A stretch of DNA of 64,000 nt from Burkholderia diffusa (GCF_902499115.1 NZ_CABVPN010000006.1:62001-126000), one strand, 5' to 3'. Positions 10,283 through 19,005 are shown, numbered from the stretch's first letter. Numbers and translations are program-made. Notes: generated from the sequence alone by a model not told the origin.

Positions 10283-11551
10283 GTGCTTCATCAAATCATC
10301 GACCGCAGGCTGGCCGGCAAGAACAAGAGCATCGCCAACCGCGAACGCTTTCTGCGTCGCGTCAAGAACTACATTCGTCGTGCCGTGTCCGACGCGGTGC
10401 GCGACCGTAGCATCAAGGATATCCAGAGCACGCAAAGTATCACGATTCCGCGCAAGGACATCGCCGAGCCGAATTTCCGGCACGGGCCTGGCGGGCGTCG
10501 TGAATACGTGCACCCGGGCAACGAAGACTACGTGCGCGGTGACAAGATTCCGCGTCCGCAGGGCGGCTCGGGTGGCGGCGGCAGTCAGGCGAGCAACGAG
10601 GGCGAAGGGCAGGACGACTTCGTGTTCGAGTTGTCGCGCGACGAATTCATGCAGTATTTCTTCGACGATCTCGAACTGCCGCGCCTCGTGAAGACGCACC
10701 TGCTGACGGTGCCGAGCTGGAAGAACGTGCGCGCGGGCTGGTCGGCGGAAGGCACACCGAACAACATCGACGTCGTGCGTTCGCTGCGCAGCGCGCTCGG
10801 CCGGCGCATCGCGCTCGGCTCGCCGCTCGTCAACGAACTGCGCGAGCTGGAAGCGCAGCTCGAGGCGATGAAGCTCGACCCGGAAGACCGCCGTGCGGAA
10901 ATCGCGACGCTCGAGGCCGAGATCCATCACCTGAAGGGGCGCATCTGGCGGATCCCGTTCATCGATCCGTTCGACCTGCGCTACATCAATCGCGTGAAGC
11001 AGCCGCAACCGTCGAGCCAGGCCGTGATGTTCTGCCTGATGGACGTGTCGGGCTCGATGGACGAGCAGCGCAAGGATCTCGCGAAGCGCTTCTTCATCCT
11101 CCTTTACCTGTTCCTGAAGCGCAACTACGAGCGCATCGAGGTCGTATTCATCCGACACCACACGCGTGCCGAGGAGGTCGACGAGGACACCTTCTTCCAT
11201 TCGACCGAAAGCGGCGGCACGGTCGTGTCGAGCGCGCTCGAACTGATGCGCAAGGTGATGAACGAGCGCTACTCGCCGACCGAGTGGAACATCTACGGCG
11301 CGCAGGCGTCCGACGGCGACAACTGGACCGACGATTCGCCGAAGTGTCGCAAAATCCTGGAAGAGGATATCCTCACCAAGACGCGTTACTTCGCGTATAT
11401 CCAGGTCGCACCCGAAGAGCAGAACCTGTGGCTGGAGTATGCGCAACTGGCGCTGTCGCAACCGCACCTCGCGATGAAAAAAGTCGAATCGGCTGCCGAC
11501 ATTTACCCGGTGTTTCGCGAATTGTTCGAAAAGCAGGTGGAAACGTCATGA
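10283..11551 (+). CDS. yeaH: YeaH/YhbH family protein (DUF444) with VWA-like region
   Basis: This is a 422-residue cytoplasmic protein of the DUF444 family, the standard genetic partner of PrkA. Its molecular role is not known. The N-terminus (IIDRRLAGKNKSIANRERFL) lines up with E. coli YeaH, which supports the GTG start at 10283. A GGGAG lies 7 nt upstream of it. A glycine/serine-rich linker is near residues 93-108. The C-terminal half resembles a von Willebrand A fold with a metal-site-like DVSGSMDEQ near residue 253. The stop overlaps the next start by ATGA. Confidence 0.9.
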   Translation: MLHQIIDRRLAGKNKSIANRERFLRRVKNYIRRAVSDAVRDRSIKDIQSTQSITIPRKDIAEPNFRHGPGGRREYVHPGNEDYVRGDKIPRPQGGSGGGGSQASNEGEGQDDFVFELSRDEFMQYFFDDLELPRLVKTHLLTVPSWKNVRAGWSAEGTPNNIDVVRSLRSALGRRIALGSPLVNELRELEAQLEAMKLDPEDRRAEIATLEAEIHHLKGRIWRIPFIDPFDLRYINRVKQPQPSSQAVMFCLMDVSGSMDEQRKDLAKRFFILLYLFLKRNYERIEVVFIRHHTRAEEVDEDTFFHSTESGGTVVSSALELMRKVMNERYSPTEWNIYGAQASDGDNWTDDSPKCRKILEEDILTKTRYFAYIQVAPEEQNLWLEYAQLALSQPHLAMKKVESAADIYPVFRELFEKQVETS

Positions 11552-13227
11552 CGACCCGCCATCTGCACAACGAGTCGCGCGGCTACGCGCCGCGCCCTTC
11601 CGGCGACGACACGGCCGGCCCTGCCGCATCGCAGCAAAGCGGCCGGACCGAGCCGGCGGCGCCGGCCGCCGACTTGCCCGCTGCCGGGCAGAAGGAAGCG
11701 CGTATGAACGTTGCCGAACGCAAGCCGCTGCCGTGCCCGTCCGACTGGACCTTTGAATTGCTCGAGGAATACGACACGCACATCTCGCAGGTCGCCGAGC
11801 AGTACGAGCTCGACATCTATCCGATCCAGCTCGAACTGATCAGCGCCGAGCAGATGATGGATGCGTATGCGTCGGTCGGGATGCCGGTCAACTATCGCCA
11901 CTGGTCGTTCGGCAAGCATTTCCTCGCGACCGAGAAGAGCTATCGCCGCGGCCAGATGGGGCTTGCCTACGAGATCGTCATCAACTCGAATCCGTGCATC
12001 GCGTATCTGATGGAAGAGAACACGATGACGATGCAGGCGCTCGTCATCGCGCACGCGGCGTATGGCCACAACTCGTTCTTCAAGGGCAACTATCTGTTCA
12101 GGCTGTGGACCGACGCGCATGCGATCATCGACTATCTCGTGTACGCGAAGAACTACGTCGCCGAATGCGAGGAGCGCTACGGGCTCGACCGCGTCGAGGA
12201 ACTGCTCGATTCGTGCCATGCGCTGATGAACTACGGCGTCGACCGCTACAAGCGGCCGCAGAAGCCGTCCCTGTCGAAGGAGGCCGCGCTGCGGCGCGAG
12301 CGCGAGGCGTATCTGCAGTCGCAGGTCAACGAGCTGTGGCGCACGCTGCCGGGCAAGAAGCCCGAGCAGATGGAGGAGCAGGAGGAGCGCTATCCGCCCG
12401 AGCCGCAGGAGAACCTGCTGTATTTCGCGGAGAAGAACGCGCCGCTGCTCGAGCCGTGGGAGCGCGAAGTGATCCGCATCGTGCGCAAGATCGGCCAGTA
12501 TTTCTATCCGCAGCGGCAGACGCAGGTGATGAACGAAGGCTGGGCGACGTTCTGGCACTACACGCTGCTCAATACGCTGTACAACCAGGGCAAGCTGGAA
12601 GACGGCTTCATGATGGAGTTCCTGCATTCGCACAGCAACGTGGTCTATCAGCCGCCCGTCACGAAGCCGTACTACAGCGGGATCAACCCGTATGCGCTCG
12701 GCTTCTCGATGATGAGCGACATCCGGCGGATCTGCGAGGTGCCGACGGAAGAGGACTACAAGTGGTTTCCGGAGATCGCGGGCACACCGTGGCTGCCGGC
12801 GATGCACTACGCGATGCGCAACTTCAAGGACGAGAGCTTCATCGCGCAGTACCTGTCGCCGAACCTGATCCGCGAGATGCGGCTGTTCTCGGTGCTCGAC
12901 GACGACATGCGCGATTCGCTCGAGGTATCGGCGATCCACGACGAGTCCGGCTATCAGTACGTGCGGCAGGCGTTGTCGCGGCAGTACGACATCCATCACC
13001 GCGAGCCGAACATCCAGGTGTGGGCGGTGAACACGCGCGGCGACCGCAGCCTCACGTTGCGCCACTTCATGACCGACAACCGCCATCTGTCGAACGACAG
13101 CGACGAAGTGCTCAAGCACATGGCGCGGCTCTGGCAGTTCGACGTGTACCTGGAAAGCGTCGACGAGGCCGGCACCGTGCGCAAGCGCTACGAGTGCCGC
13201 TACGTGCCGCCGGAGGTGCGTGTCTGA
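11548..13227 (+). CDS. SpoVR family protein (YcgB-like)
   Basis: This is a soluble SpoVR-family protein. It is named for a Bacillus spore-cortex gene but is common in non-sporulating proteobacteria beside prkA and yeaH. The biochemical function is unknown. The conserved core runs from PSDWTFELLEEYD to the C-terminus and includes YHQ-type segments such as NEGWATFWHYTLLNTLYNQG. ATG 11548 overlaps the yeaH stop and gives 559 residues. ATG 11704, preceded by AAGGAAG with 5-nt spacing, would give 507, closer to the usual 510. The extra 52 residues are low-complexity but keep coding-like GC at third positions, so both starts stay open. Confidence 0.9.
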   Translation: MTTRHLHNESRGYAPRPSGDDTAGPAASQQSGRTEPAAPAADLPAAGQKEARMNVAERKPLPCPSDWTFELLEEYDTHISQVAEQYELDIYPIQLELISAEQMMDAYASVGMPVNYRHWSFGKHFLATEKSYRRGQMGLAYEIVINSNPCIAYLMEENTMTMQALVIAHAAYGHNSFFKGNYLFRLWTDAHAIIDYLVYAKNYVAECEERYGLDRVEELLDSCHALMNYGVDRYKRPQKPSLSKEAALRREREAYLQSQVNELWRTLPGKKPEQMEEQEERYPPEPQENLLYFAEKNAPLLEPWEREVIRIVRKIGQYFYPQRQTQVMNEGWATFWHYTLLNTLYNQGKLEDGFMMEFLHSHSNVVYQPPVTKPYYSGINPYALGFSMMSDIRRICEVPTEEDYKWFPEIAGTPWLPAMHYAMRNFKDESFIAQYLSPNLIREMRLFSVLDDDMRDSLEVSAIHDESGYQYVRQALSRQYDIHHREPNIQVWAVNTRGDRSLTLRHFMTDNRHLSNDSDEVLKHMARLWQFDVYLESVDEAGTVRKRYECRYVPPEVRV

Positions 13228-13256
13228 GCATCGAGACCGGGAATAGTTTGCACCGG

Positions 13257-13281
13257 ACGCCAGCCTCGCGGCTGGCGTTTT
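13257..13281 (+). terminator. Rho-independent terminator after spoVR
   Basis: A 9-bp stem (ACGCCAGCC at 13257-13265, GGCTGGCGT at 13270-13278) with a TCGC loop ends in TTTT. It closes the prkA-yeaH-spoVR operon. Confidence 0.85.
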
Positions 13282-13462
13282 CATATGACGAACGCGTGGC
13301 GCGAGAAAATTTTTCTACATCCGGACGAACCCGGAAAGCCTTTTACTTTACATTTCGCTAAAATCCCGTAGCGCCGTGCGCCGGAACCGGTGCCACGTGC
13401 GACCGCACGCGGCGGCCCCCAGCCGTCTCGCCCAGAAAGCACTAAAAGGAACAGACCAACCC

Positions 13463-14767
13463 ATGGACGTCCAGACCGACCAAGCTGCGCTGTCCGCGCA
13501 AGACACCCGGCGGCGCGTATTCGCCATCGTCGGCGCCTCGTCGGGCAACCTCGTCGAGTGGTTCGACTTCTACATCTACTCGTTCTGCGCGCTGTACTTC
13601 GCACCGGCGTTCTTCCCGAGCGGCAACACGACGACGCAGCTGCTGAACACGGCCGGCGTGTTCGCGGCCGGCTTCCTGATGCGTCCGATCGGCGGCTGGC
13701 TGTTCGGCCGTATCGCCGACCGTCATGGCCGCCGCGCGGCGATGATGATCTCGGTGCTGATGATGTGCGGCGGCTCGCTCGTGATCGCGGTGCTGCCGAC
13801 CTACGCGCAGATCGGCGCGCTCGCACCGGCGCTGCTGCTGGTCGCCCGTCTGTTCCAGGGCCTGTCGGTGGGCGGCGAATACGGGACGAGCGCGACCTAC
13901 ATGAGTGAGGTCGCGCTTAAAGGGCGGCGCGGCTTCTTCGCGTCGTTCCAGTACGTGACGCTGATCGGCGGCCAGCTGTGCGCGCTGCTGGTGCTGGTGA
14001 TCCTGCAGCAGGCGCTGTCGAATGACGAACTGAAGGCGTGGGGCTGGCGCATTCCGTTCGTCTGCGGCGCGGCGGCCGCGCTGATCTCGCTGTACCTGCG
14101 CAAATCGCTCGACGAGACGTCGACGAGCGCATCGCGCGACAAGAAGGATGCGGGCACGATCCGCGGCGTGTGGCGTCACAAGGGCGCCTTCTTCACGGTG
14201 GTCGGCTTCACGGCCGGCGGCTCGCTGATCTTCTACACGTTCACCACGTACATGCAGAAGTACCTGGTGAACACGGCCGGCATGCACGCGAAGACGGCCA
14301 GCAACGTGATGACCGTCGCGCTGCTCGTCTACATGCTGATCCAGCCGGTGTTCGGCGCGCTGTCCGACAAGATCGGCCGCCGCACGTCGATGATCCTGTT
14401 CGGCGTGTTCGCGGTGATCGGCACGGTGCCGCTGATGCACACGCTGAAGACCGTGACGAGCCCGACGGCCGCGTTCGTGCTGATCACGATCGCGCTCGCG
14501 ATCGTCAGCTTCTACACGTCGATCAGCGGCCTCATCAAGGCCGAGATGTTCCCGCCCGAAGTGCGCGCGATGGGCGTCGGCCTGTCGTATGCGGTCGCGA
14601 ACGCGATCTTCGGCGGCTCGGCCGAGTATGTCGCGCTGTGGTTCAAGTCGAAGGGCAGCGAGGAAACCTTCTACTGGTATGTGACCGTGCTGTGCGCGAT
14701 CTCGCTGCTCGTGTCGTGGCGGATGCGCGATCCGAGCAAGGTTGGGTATCTGCGTCACGAACCGTGA
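13463..14767 (+). CDS. kgtP: Alpha-ketoglutarate permease (MFS, metabolite:H+ symporter)
   Basis: This is an inner-membrane proton symporter for 2-oxoglutarate, 434 residues with about 12 predicted membrane helices. The sequence follows E. coli KgtP closely: DTRRRVFAIVGASSGNLVEW at the N-terminus, FPSGNTTTQLLNTAGVFAAG, the MFS loop motif GRIADRHGRR, and LFQGLSVGGEYGTSATYMSE in the fourth/fifth helix region. A second MFS loop motif (GALSDKIGRRTS) begins the second half. ATG 13463 has an AAAGGA about 12 nt upstream. The frame is open upstream to 13376, but KgtP similarity begins at MDVQTDQ. The gene is monocistronic, with terminators on both sides. Confidence 0.93.
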   Translation: MDVQTDQAALSAQDTRRRVFAIVGASSGNLVEWFDFYIYSFCALYFAPAFFPSGNTTTQLLNTAGVFAAGFLMRPIGGWLFGRIADRHGRRAAMMISVLMMCGGSLVIAVLPTYAQIGALAPALLLVARLFQGLSVGGEYGTSATYMSEVALKGRRGFFASFQYVTLIGGQLCALLVLVILQQALSNDELKAWGWRIPFVCGAAAALISLYLRKSLDETSTSASRDKKDAGTIRGVWRHKGAFFTVVGFTAGGSLIFYTFTTYMQKYLVNTAGMHAKTASNVMTVALLVYMLIQPVFGALSDKIGRRTSMILFGVFAVIGTVPLMHTLKTVTSPTAAFVLITIALAIVSFYTSISGLIKAEMFPPEVRAMGVGLSYAVANAIFGGSAEYVALWFKSKGSEETFYWYVTVLCAISLLVSWRMRDPSKVGYLRHEP

Positions 14768-14820
14768 TCGGCGGGGCAGCCTCGCGAAGCTGCCCGCATC
14801 GACCGGCAACGTGCAACGGG

Positions 14821-14856
14821 ACGGCGCTCCGCCTCACAGGCGGCGCGCCGTTTTTT
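14821..14856 (+). terminator. Rho-independent terminator after kgtP
   Basis: ACGGCGC (14821-14827) and CCGCC (14829-14833) pair with GGCGG (14839-14843) and GCGCCGT (14845-14851) across one mismatch. Six T's follow at 14851-14856. Confidence 0.85.
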
Positions 14857-14930
14857 CATGCGCGACGGCTTCGCATGGACGCGTGCAAGCTCATCGCGGG
14901 ACGCGCGATATCGATATCGGAATCGCTTCG

Positions 14931-14959
14931 TTGTTCGCCGCGGGCGGTGCTTTTATTCT
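14931..14959 (+). promoter_or_regulatory. Sigma-70-like promoter for a possible small RNA
   Basis: TTGTTC at 14931-14936 and TATTCT at 14954-14959 are 17 bp apart. A 14-bp perfect palindrome, CGATATCGATATCG (14906-14919), ends 11 bp upstream of the -35 and could bind a regulator. Confidence 0.45.
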
Positions 14960-14965
14960 GAACCC

Positions 14966-15030
14966 GTAGTTCGTGTGACACCTCCTTGACTGGGATTCGC
15001 GCCCGCTGCGTGCAGCGGGCGTCTTTTTTT
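14966..15030 (+). ncRNA. Candidate small RNA with strong intrinsic terminator
   Basis: A start about 7 bp after the TATTCT box would give an RNA of about 65 nt. It ends in a strong terminator: a 10-bp stem (CGCCCGCTGC at 15000-15009, GCAGCGGGCG at 15012-15021) followed by seven T's. No protein gene fits between the kgtP terminator at 14856 and this one, so the terminator needs another explanation. The unpaired 5' part carries ACACCTCCTTGA, which resembles the anti-Shine-Dalgarno end of 16S rRNA and could pair with ribosome binding sites. No match to a named sRNA family is claimed. Confidence 0.45.
14999..15030 (+). terminator. Rho-independent terminator (3' end of the candidate sRNA)
   Basis: A perfect 10-bp GC-rich stem has a 2-nt closing loop as written (realistically a 4-nt loop). 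It is followed by GTC and then a run of seven T's at 15024-15030. Confidence 0.85.
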
Positions 15031-15224
15031 CGAAGCGTTCCGCGATGCCCGCCGTCTGCAAGACTCATCACGAAAGCCGCAGAGCAAAGCACCATTTGTT
15101 GGTTCGGAATCGCCGCACGCGCTGATACGTTAGCGGCTTCGCGACGACACACAGCGTCGCGATGTTCCTCGAACCGGCCGCGGCGCGATCCGCGGCGGCC
15201 TTCATGACAAATCAGGTCGTGCTC

Positions 15225-16040
15225 ATGAAAATCCACACTCTCGCTACGTGGCTCGTCGGGGCCGCCCTCGTCACGGCCGGCACGGTCGCGCACGCGGACC
15301 GCCTCGACGACATCAGGAAGGCCGGCGTGCTGCGCGTCGCGACCTTCGACAGCAATCCGCCGTTCGGCTATGTCGACGGCAAGAGCAATCACATCGTCGG
15401 CCTCGACGTCGACTATGCGAAGGCATTGGCCGACAAGCTCGGCGTGAAGCTGCAACTGCAGCCGACCAATCCTGCGAACCGCATTCCGTTCCTGACTTCC
15501 GGCAAGGTCGACCTGGTGCTCGCGAACTTCACGATCACCGACGAGCGCGCGAAGCAGGTCGACTTCAGCATCCCGTATTTCTCGTCGGGCCAGCAGTTTC
15601 TCGCGAAGAAGGGCGTGCTGAAATCGGCCGACCAGTTGAACAGCCTGCGCGTCGGCGCGGACAAGGGCACGACGAACGAAATCACGCTGCGCGAGAAATT
15701 CCCGAAAGCGACGATCGTCGCGTACGACGACACGCCGTTCGCGTTCGCCGCGCTGCGCGCCGGCAACGTGCAGGCGATCACGCAGGACGGGCCGAAACTG
15801 ATCGGCCTGCTCGCGAACGTGCCCGACAAGCAGAACTACGAGATCCCGGCGTTCACGATCTCGAACGACTACATGGGCGTCGGCGTGCCGAAGGGCGAGA
15901 CGCGCCTGCTCGGCTTCGTCAACGACACGCTGAAGAGCCTCGAGGCGAACGGCCGCGCGGGGCAGATCTACGACGCGTGGTTCGGGCCGACGACGAAGAC
16001 GCCGCTCACGCGCATCTTCCGCATCGGCGACAAGACCTGA
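15225..16040 (+). CDS. Polar amino acid ABC transporter periplasmic binding protein
   Basis: This is a family-3 extracellular solute-binding protein, 271 residues. ATG 15225 begins a classical signal peptide (MKIHTLATWLVGAALVTAG, cleaved after AHA). An in-frame ATG at 15204 is less likely because it buries the signal. The mature protein opens with DDIRKAGVLRVATFDSNPPF, the normal start of this family, and keeps the ligand-site pattern (DVDYAKALADKLG, FTITDERAKQVDFSIPYF). The ligand could be glutamate/aspartate, glutamine or another polar amino acid. The sequence does not decide this. Two permease genes follow. Confidence 0.88.
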   Translation: MKIHTLATWLVGAALVTAGTVAHADRLDDIRKAGVLRVATFDSNPPFGYVDGKSNHIVGLDVDYAKALADKLGVKLQLQPTNPANRIPFLTSGKVDLVLANFTITDERAKQVDFSIPYFSSGQQFLAKKGVLKSADQLNSLRVGADKGTTNEITLREKFPKATIVAYDDTPFAFAALRAGNVQAITQDGPKLIGLLANVPDKQNYEIPAFTISNDYMGVGVPKGETRLLGFVNDTLKSLEANGRAGQIYDAWFGPTTKTPLTRIFRIGDKT

Positions 16041-16054
16041 GTCCCACGCCAGGT

Positions 16055-16102
16055 GCGCCGCGTTCCGCCGCCGGCCACGCCGGTGCGCAGGGGCCGCGGC
16101 GC
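16055..16102 (+). promoter_or_regulatory. Stem-loop between binding-protein and permease genes
   Basis: GCGCCGCG (16055-16062) and CGCGGCGC (16095-16102) form an 8-bp stem around a long GC-rich loop, followed by TTTCCGTTTCTTTT. It probably gives partial termination or mRNA protection, so that the binding protein is made in excess over the permeases (inferred). Confidence 0.45.
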
Positions 16103-16146
16103 TTTCCGTTTCTTTTCGATCGCGCGCTTCGCGCGCGCACCACGGC

Positions 16147-16869
16147 ATGCTCGGGTTGGCTCCCAAATATCTGTCCTGGCTCTGGCAGGGCTTCCTGCTG
16201 ACGCTCGGCCTCGCGGCCGCGTCGGCGCTCGCCGCGACCGTCGGCGGGCTGCTGCTCGCCGTCATGCGACATACGCGCGGCACCGTGCCGCGTACGCTGG
16301 CGGCCGGTTACGTCGTCGCGTTCCGCAACACGCCGCTGCTCGTGCAGTTGTTGTTCTGGTATTTCGGCGTCGCGTCGTTGCTGCCCGATACGTGGGTCGC
16401 GTGGCTGAACGCGCGCCATCAACTGTGTGCGGGCCCGTTCACGCTTGCGTGGCCGTCGTTCGAGTTCGTCGCGGGCTGGTTCGGGTTGAGCGCGTATACG
16501 GCCGCGTTCGTCGCCGAGGAATGCGAAGCCGGGCTGCGCGGCGTGCGCCGCGCGCAGCACGATGCGGCTGCGGCGCTCGGCCTCACGCCAATGCAGTCGC
16601 TGCGCTACGTCGTGCTGCCGCAGGCCGTGCGCATCGCGCTGCCGCCGTTGTTCGGCCAATACATGAATCTCGTGAAGAACTCGTCGCTCGCGATGGCGAT
16701 CGGCGTCGCCGAGCTGTCGTATGCGTCGCGGCAGGTCGAGACCGAGACGTTCAAGACGTTCGCCGCGTTCGGTGTCGCGACCGTGCTGTACATCGCCGCG
16801 GTGGCCGCGATCGAGGCCGGCGCATATGCGGCCACGCAATGGCGCGACCGGCTCGGGGCGGGGCGCTGA
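16147..16869 (+). CDS. Amino acid ABC transporter permease 1 (GltJ-like)
   Basis: This is an inner-membrane permease of the His/Glu/Gln/Arg/opine family, 240 residues with about five predicted helices. The N-terminal GFLLTLGLAAASALAATVGG and the loop VAFRNTPLLVQLLFWYF are typical. The EAA motif is AALGLTPMQSLRYVVLPQAV, which binds the ATPase. The start ATG 16147 is 106 bp after the binding-protein stop. It pairs with the next permease to form a heterodimer. No ATPase gene accompanies it in this window. Confidence 0.88.
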   Translation: MLGLAPKYLSWLWQGFLLTLGLAAASALAATVGGLLLAVMRHTRGTVPRTLAAGYVVAFRNTPLLVQLLFWYFGVASLLPDTWVAWLNARHQLCAGPFTLAWPSFEFVAGWFGLSAYTAAFVAEECEAGLRGVRRAQHDAAAALGLTPMQSLRYVVLPQAVRIALPPLFGQYMNLVKNSSLAMAIGVAELSYASRQVETETFKTFAAFGVATVLYIAAVAAIEAGAYAATQWRDRLGAGR

Positions 16870-16871
16870 CG

Positions 16872-17597
16872 ATGGACTTCTCGCTGCTGCTCGACAACCT
16901 GCCGTACCTGCTCGTCGGCGCGTTCCCGGACGGCGCGCTCGGCGGTGCCGCGCTGTCGCTCATGCTCGCGATCGCGTCGGCGCTCACGTCCGCGGTGCTG
17001 GGCGTCGCGCTCGGCGTCGCGATGGCGCTCGCGCGCGGCCCGCTGCGCGTGCTGCTGCTCGCGTTCATCGGCTTCTTCCGCGCGATTCCGGTGCTGATGC
17101 TGATCTTCTGGACGTATTTCCTGATGCCGATGCTGCTGCACATGGACGTGCCGGGGCTCGCGACGGTCGTGTGCGCGCTGGCGCTGATCGGCGGTGCGTA
17201 TCTCGCGCATGCCGTGCATGCGGGCATCGTCGCGGCAGGCGACGGGCAGTGGCAGGCGGGGCTGTCGCTCGGGCTCACGCGCTGGCAGACCGTGCGCTAC
17301 GTGCTGCTGCCGCAGGCGATCCGGATCATGACGCCGTCGTTCGTCAACCAGTGGGTCGCGCTCGTGAAGGACACGTCGCTCGCGTACATCGTCGGCGTGC
17401 CGGAACTGTCGTTCGTCGCGACGCAGGTGAACAACAGGCTGATGGTCTATCCGGCGCCGATCTTCCTGTTCGTCGCGGCGATCTATCTGGTGCTGTGCAC
17501 GTCGCTCGACGGCGCGGCGCGCTGGCTGCTGTCGCGTCGCCCGCGTGCGGAGCGCGTCGCGCGGGCGGCGGCCGAGCGCACGGAACCCGCGCGGTGA
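16872..17597 (+). CDS. Amino acid ABC transporter permease 2 (GltK-like)
   Basis: This is the second permease of the same importer, 241 residues, starting 2 bp after the first. Its start MDFSLLLDNLPYLLVGAF and the loop FIGFFRAIPVLMLIFWTYF are typical. The EAA motif is SLGLTRWQTVRYVLLPQAIR. About five membrane helices are predicted. The frame is open far upstream through permease 1, but homology begins at ATG 16872. It ends the operon and is convergent with the M23 peptidase gene. Confidence 0.88.
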   Translation: MDFSLLLDNLPYLLVGAFPDGALGGAALSLMLAIASALTSAVLGVALGVAMALARGPLRVLLLAFIGFFRAIPVLMLIFWTYFLMPMLLHMDVPGLATVVCALALIGGAYLAHAVHAGIVAAGDGQWQAGLSLGLTRWQTVRYVLLPQAIRIMTPSFVNQWVALVKDTSLAYIVGVPELSFVATQVNNRLMVYPAPIFLFVAAIYLVLCTSLDGAARWLLSRRPRAERVARAAAERTEPAR

Positions 17598-17673
17598 CGG
17601 CGGGCGCGTGCGATGCCTGCGGCGCATGGCTGGCGATGAAGATCGGGCGCTTGCGGAGATCCGCCGCGGGCCG

Positions 17674-17698
17674 CGTCGCCGCTGCTCGAGCGGCGACG
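17674..17698. terminator. Symmetrical stem-loop between convergent genes
   Basis: A perfect 10-bp stem (CGTCGCCGCT at 17674-17683, AGCGGCGACG at 17689-17698) with a 5-nt loop lies between the permease operon and the convergent peptidase gene. It has no T-run on either side, so it could be a shared weak terminator. Confidence 0.4.
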
Positions 17699-17727
17699 GG
17701 CGTGATGAGGCTCGTGGTGCGTCGGCG

Positions 17728-19005
17728 TCAGGACGCGCTGTAGTGCGTATCGAAGACCGCGCGCAGCGTCGACGGACCGGTCGCGAAGTCGCCCCACAGC
17801 GGGCCGTCGGTCTGCGCGAATGCGAACGGCGTCGTACTGATCGACGCGAGGCGGAAGCGCCATTGCGTCGCTTCCTGGCGGAACGCCGTGAGCTGCATGT
17901 CGGACAGCCCGGTCTGCGCGCTCGCGAGCGTGACGAGCGGATCGACCGGATCGTTCGCGACGCGCACTTCGAAGTGCAGATGCGGGCCGGTGGCCGCGCC
18001 GGTCATCCCGACCGAGCCGAGGCGTTGCCCCTGCTTCACGGTTTCGCCGGTCTTCAGTCCGCGCGCGTACGCGGACAAGTGTGCGTAGTAGGTCGAATAA
18101 CCGTCCGCGTGATCGACGATCACGTAGTGGCCGTAGCCGCCCGGATCGGTGCCGACAAACGACACGACACCGTCGGCCGCCGCATTGACCGGCGTGCCGG
18201 ACGGCGCGGCGAGGTCGACGCCGGTATGGAACGCCATCGCCTGCGACAGCGGGTGGATGCGTTCGCCGAAGAAGGAGCTGATACGTGTCCACTTGACGGG
18301 CATCGTGAACGCGGCCGCCTCGAGCGGTGCGCCGTCGAGCGTGTAGTACGCGCCGTGGTCGGCGCCCGGCGCGCGGAACCAGATCGCGCCGAACGTGCGG
18401 CCCGCGATGCGCAGCTCGAGCGCGGTGAGGTGCGGCGTGCCGTTGTTGGTGTCGTACGCGAGGCGGTAGTAGTCGCCGCGCCGTGCGCCGGCGCGCATAT
18501 CGACCTTGCCGGTGACGAGATCGCCGAGCTGGATGCGCACCTCGGGCGGTACGTCGAGACGGTTCAGCGTATCGGACAGCGTGAGTTCGATGTCGCCCGC
18601 GCGCATCCCGTGCTGCTGTTCGGGCGGCGCGAACTGGAACAGGCTCGTATAGCCGAGCATGTCGTTGCGGTGCACGCTGAGCGGCGCGAACAGGCCCGGC
18701 TGCAGGCTGCGCTCGCCGCGTTCATTGAGTTCGTTGCGCTCGCCGATCGTGCGCGCGAGTTCGCTCGTCACGAAATGCTGCGCGGTGGGAAACGGCGTGT
18801 CGGACAGCACGCGCTGCGGCAGCGCGGCCGTGCCCGAATCGACGGCCCCCGGCAGTTGCGAGACGGCCGGCAGCGCGGCGGCGAGACCGAAGGCGGCGAG
18901 GGCGCCGATGACGGCGGCCGGCACGAGCGCGCGCACGAGGCGCTGCGCGCGGCCGGGCGCGAAAGCATCAGGGGTTGCGGCAGGCTTGACCAAAGGTGTC
19001 CACAT
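17728..19005 (-). CDS. Membrane-anchored M23 family metallopeptidase
   Basis: This is a probable cell-wall hydrolase or activator, 425 residues from ATG 19005 (MWTPLVKPAATPDAF). One hydrophobic segment near residues 30-50 (ALVPAAVIGALAAFGLAAAL) anchors or exports it. A long periplasmic middle region follows. The C-terminal lysostaphin-like domain keeps all the zinc and catalytic residues: FHTGVDLAAPSGTPV (HxxxD), YYAHLSAYA and GPHLHFEV (HxH). The catalytic set suggests an active endopeptidase rather than an EnvC/NlpD-like activator. The frame is open to 19200, but a transcription terminator lies inside that extension and the extra residues are not domain-like. There is no clear ribosome binding site at 19005. 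Confidence 0.85.
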   Translation of the reverse strand: MWTPLVKPAATPDAFAPGRAQRLVRALVPAAVIGALAAFGLAAALPAVSQLPGAVDSGTAALPQRVLSDTPFPTAQHFVTSELARTIGERNELNERGERSLQPGLFAPLSVHRNDMLGYTSLFQFAPPEQQHGMRAGDIELTLSDTLNRLDVPPEVRIQLGDLVTGKVDMRAGARRGDYYRLAYDTNNGTPHLTALELRIAGRTFGAIWFRAPGADHGAYYTLDGAPLEAAAFTMPVKWTRISSFFGERIHPLSQAMAFHTGVDLAAPSGTPVNAAADGVVSFVGTDPGGYGHYVIVDHADGYSTYYAHLSAYARGLKTGETVKQGQRLGSVGMTGAATGPHLHFEVRVANDPVDPLVTLASAQTGLSDMQLTAFRQEATQWRFRLASISTTPFAFAQTDGPLWGDFATGPSTLRAVFDTHYSAS

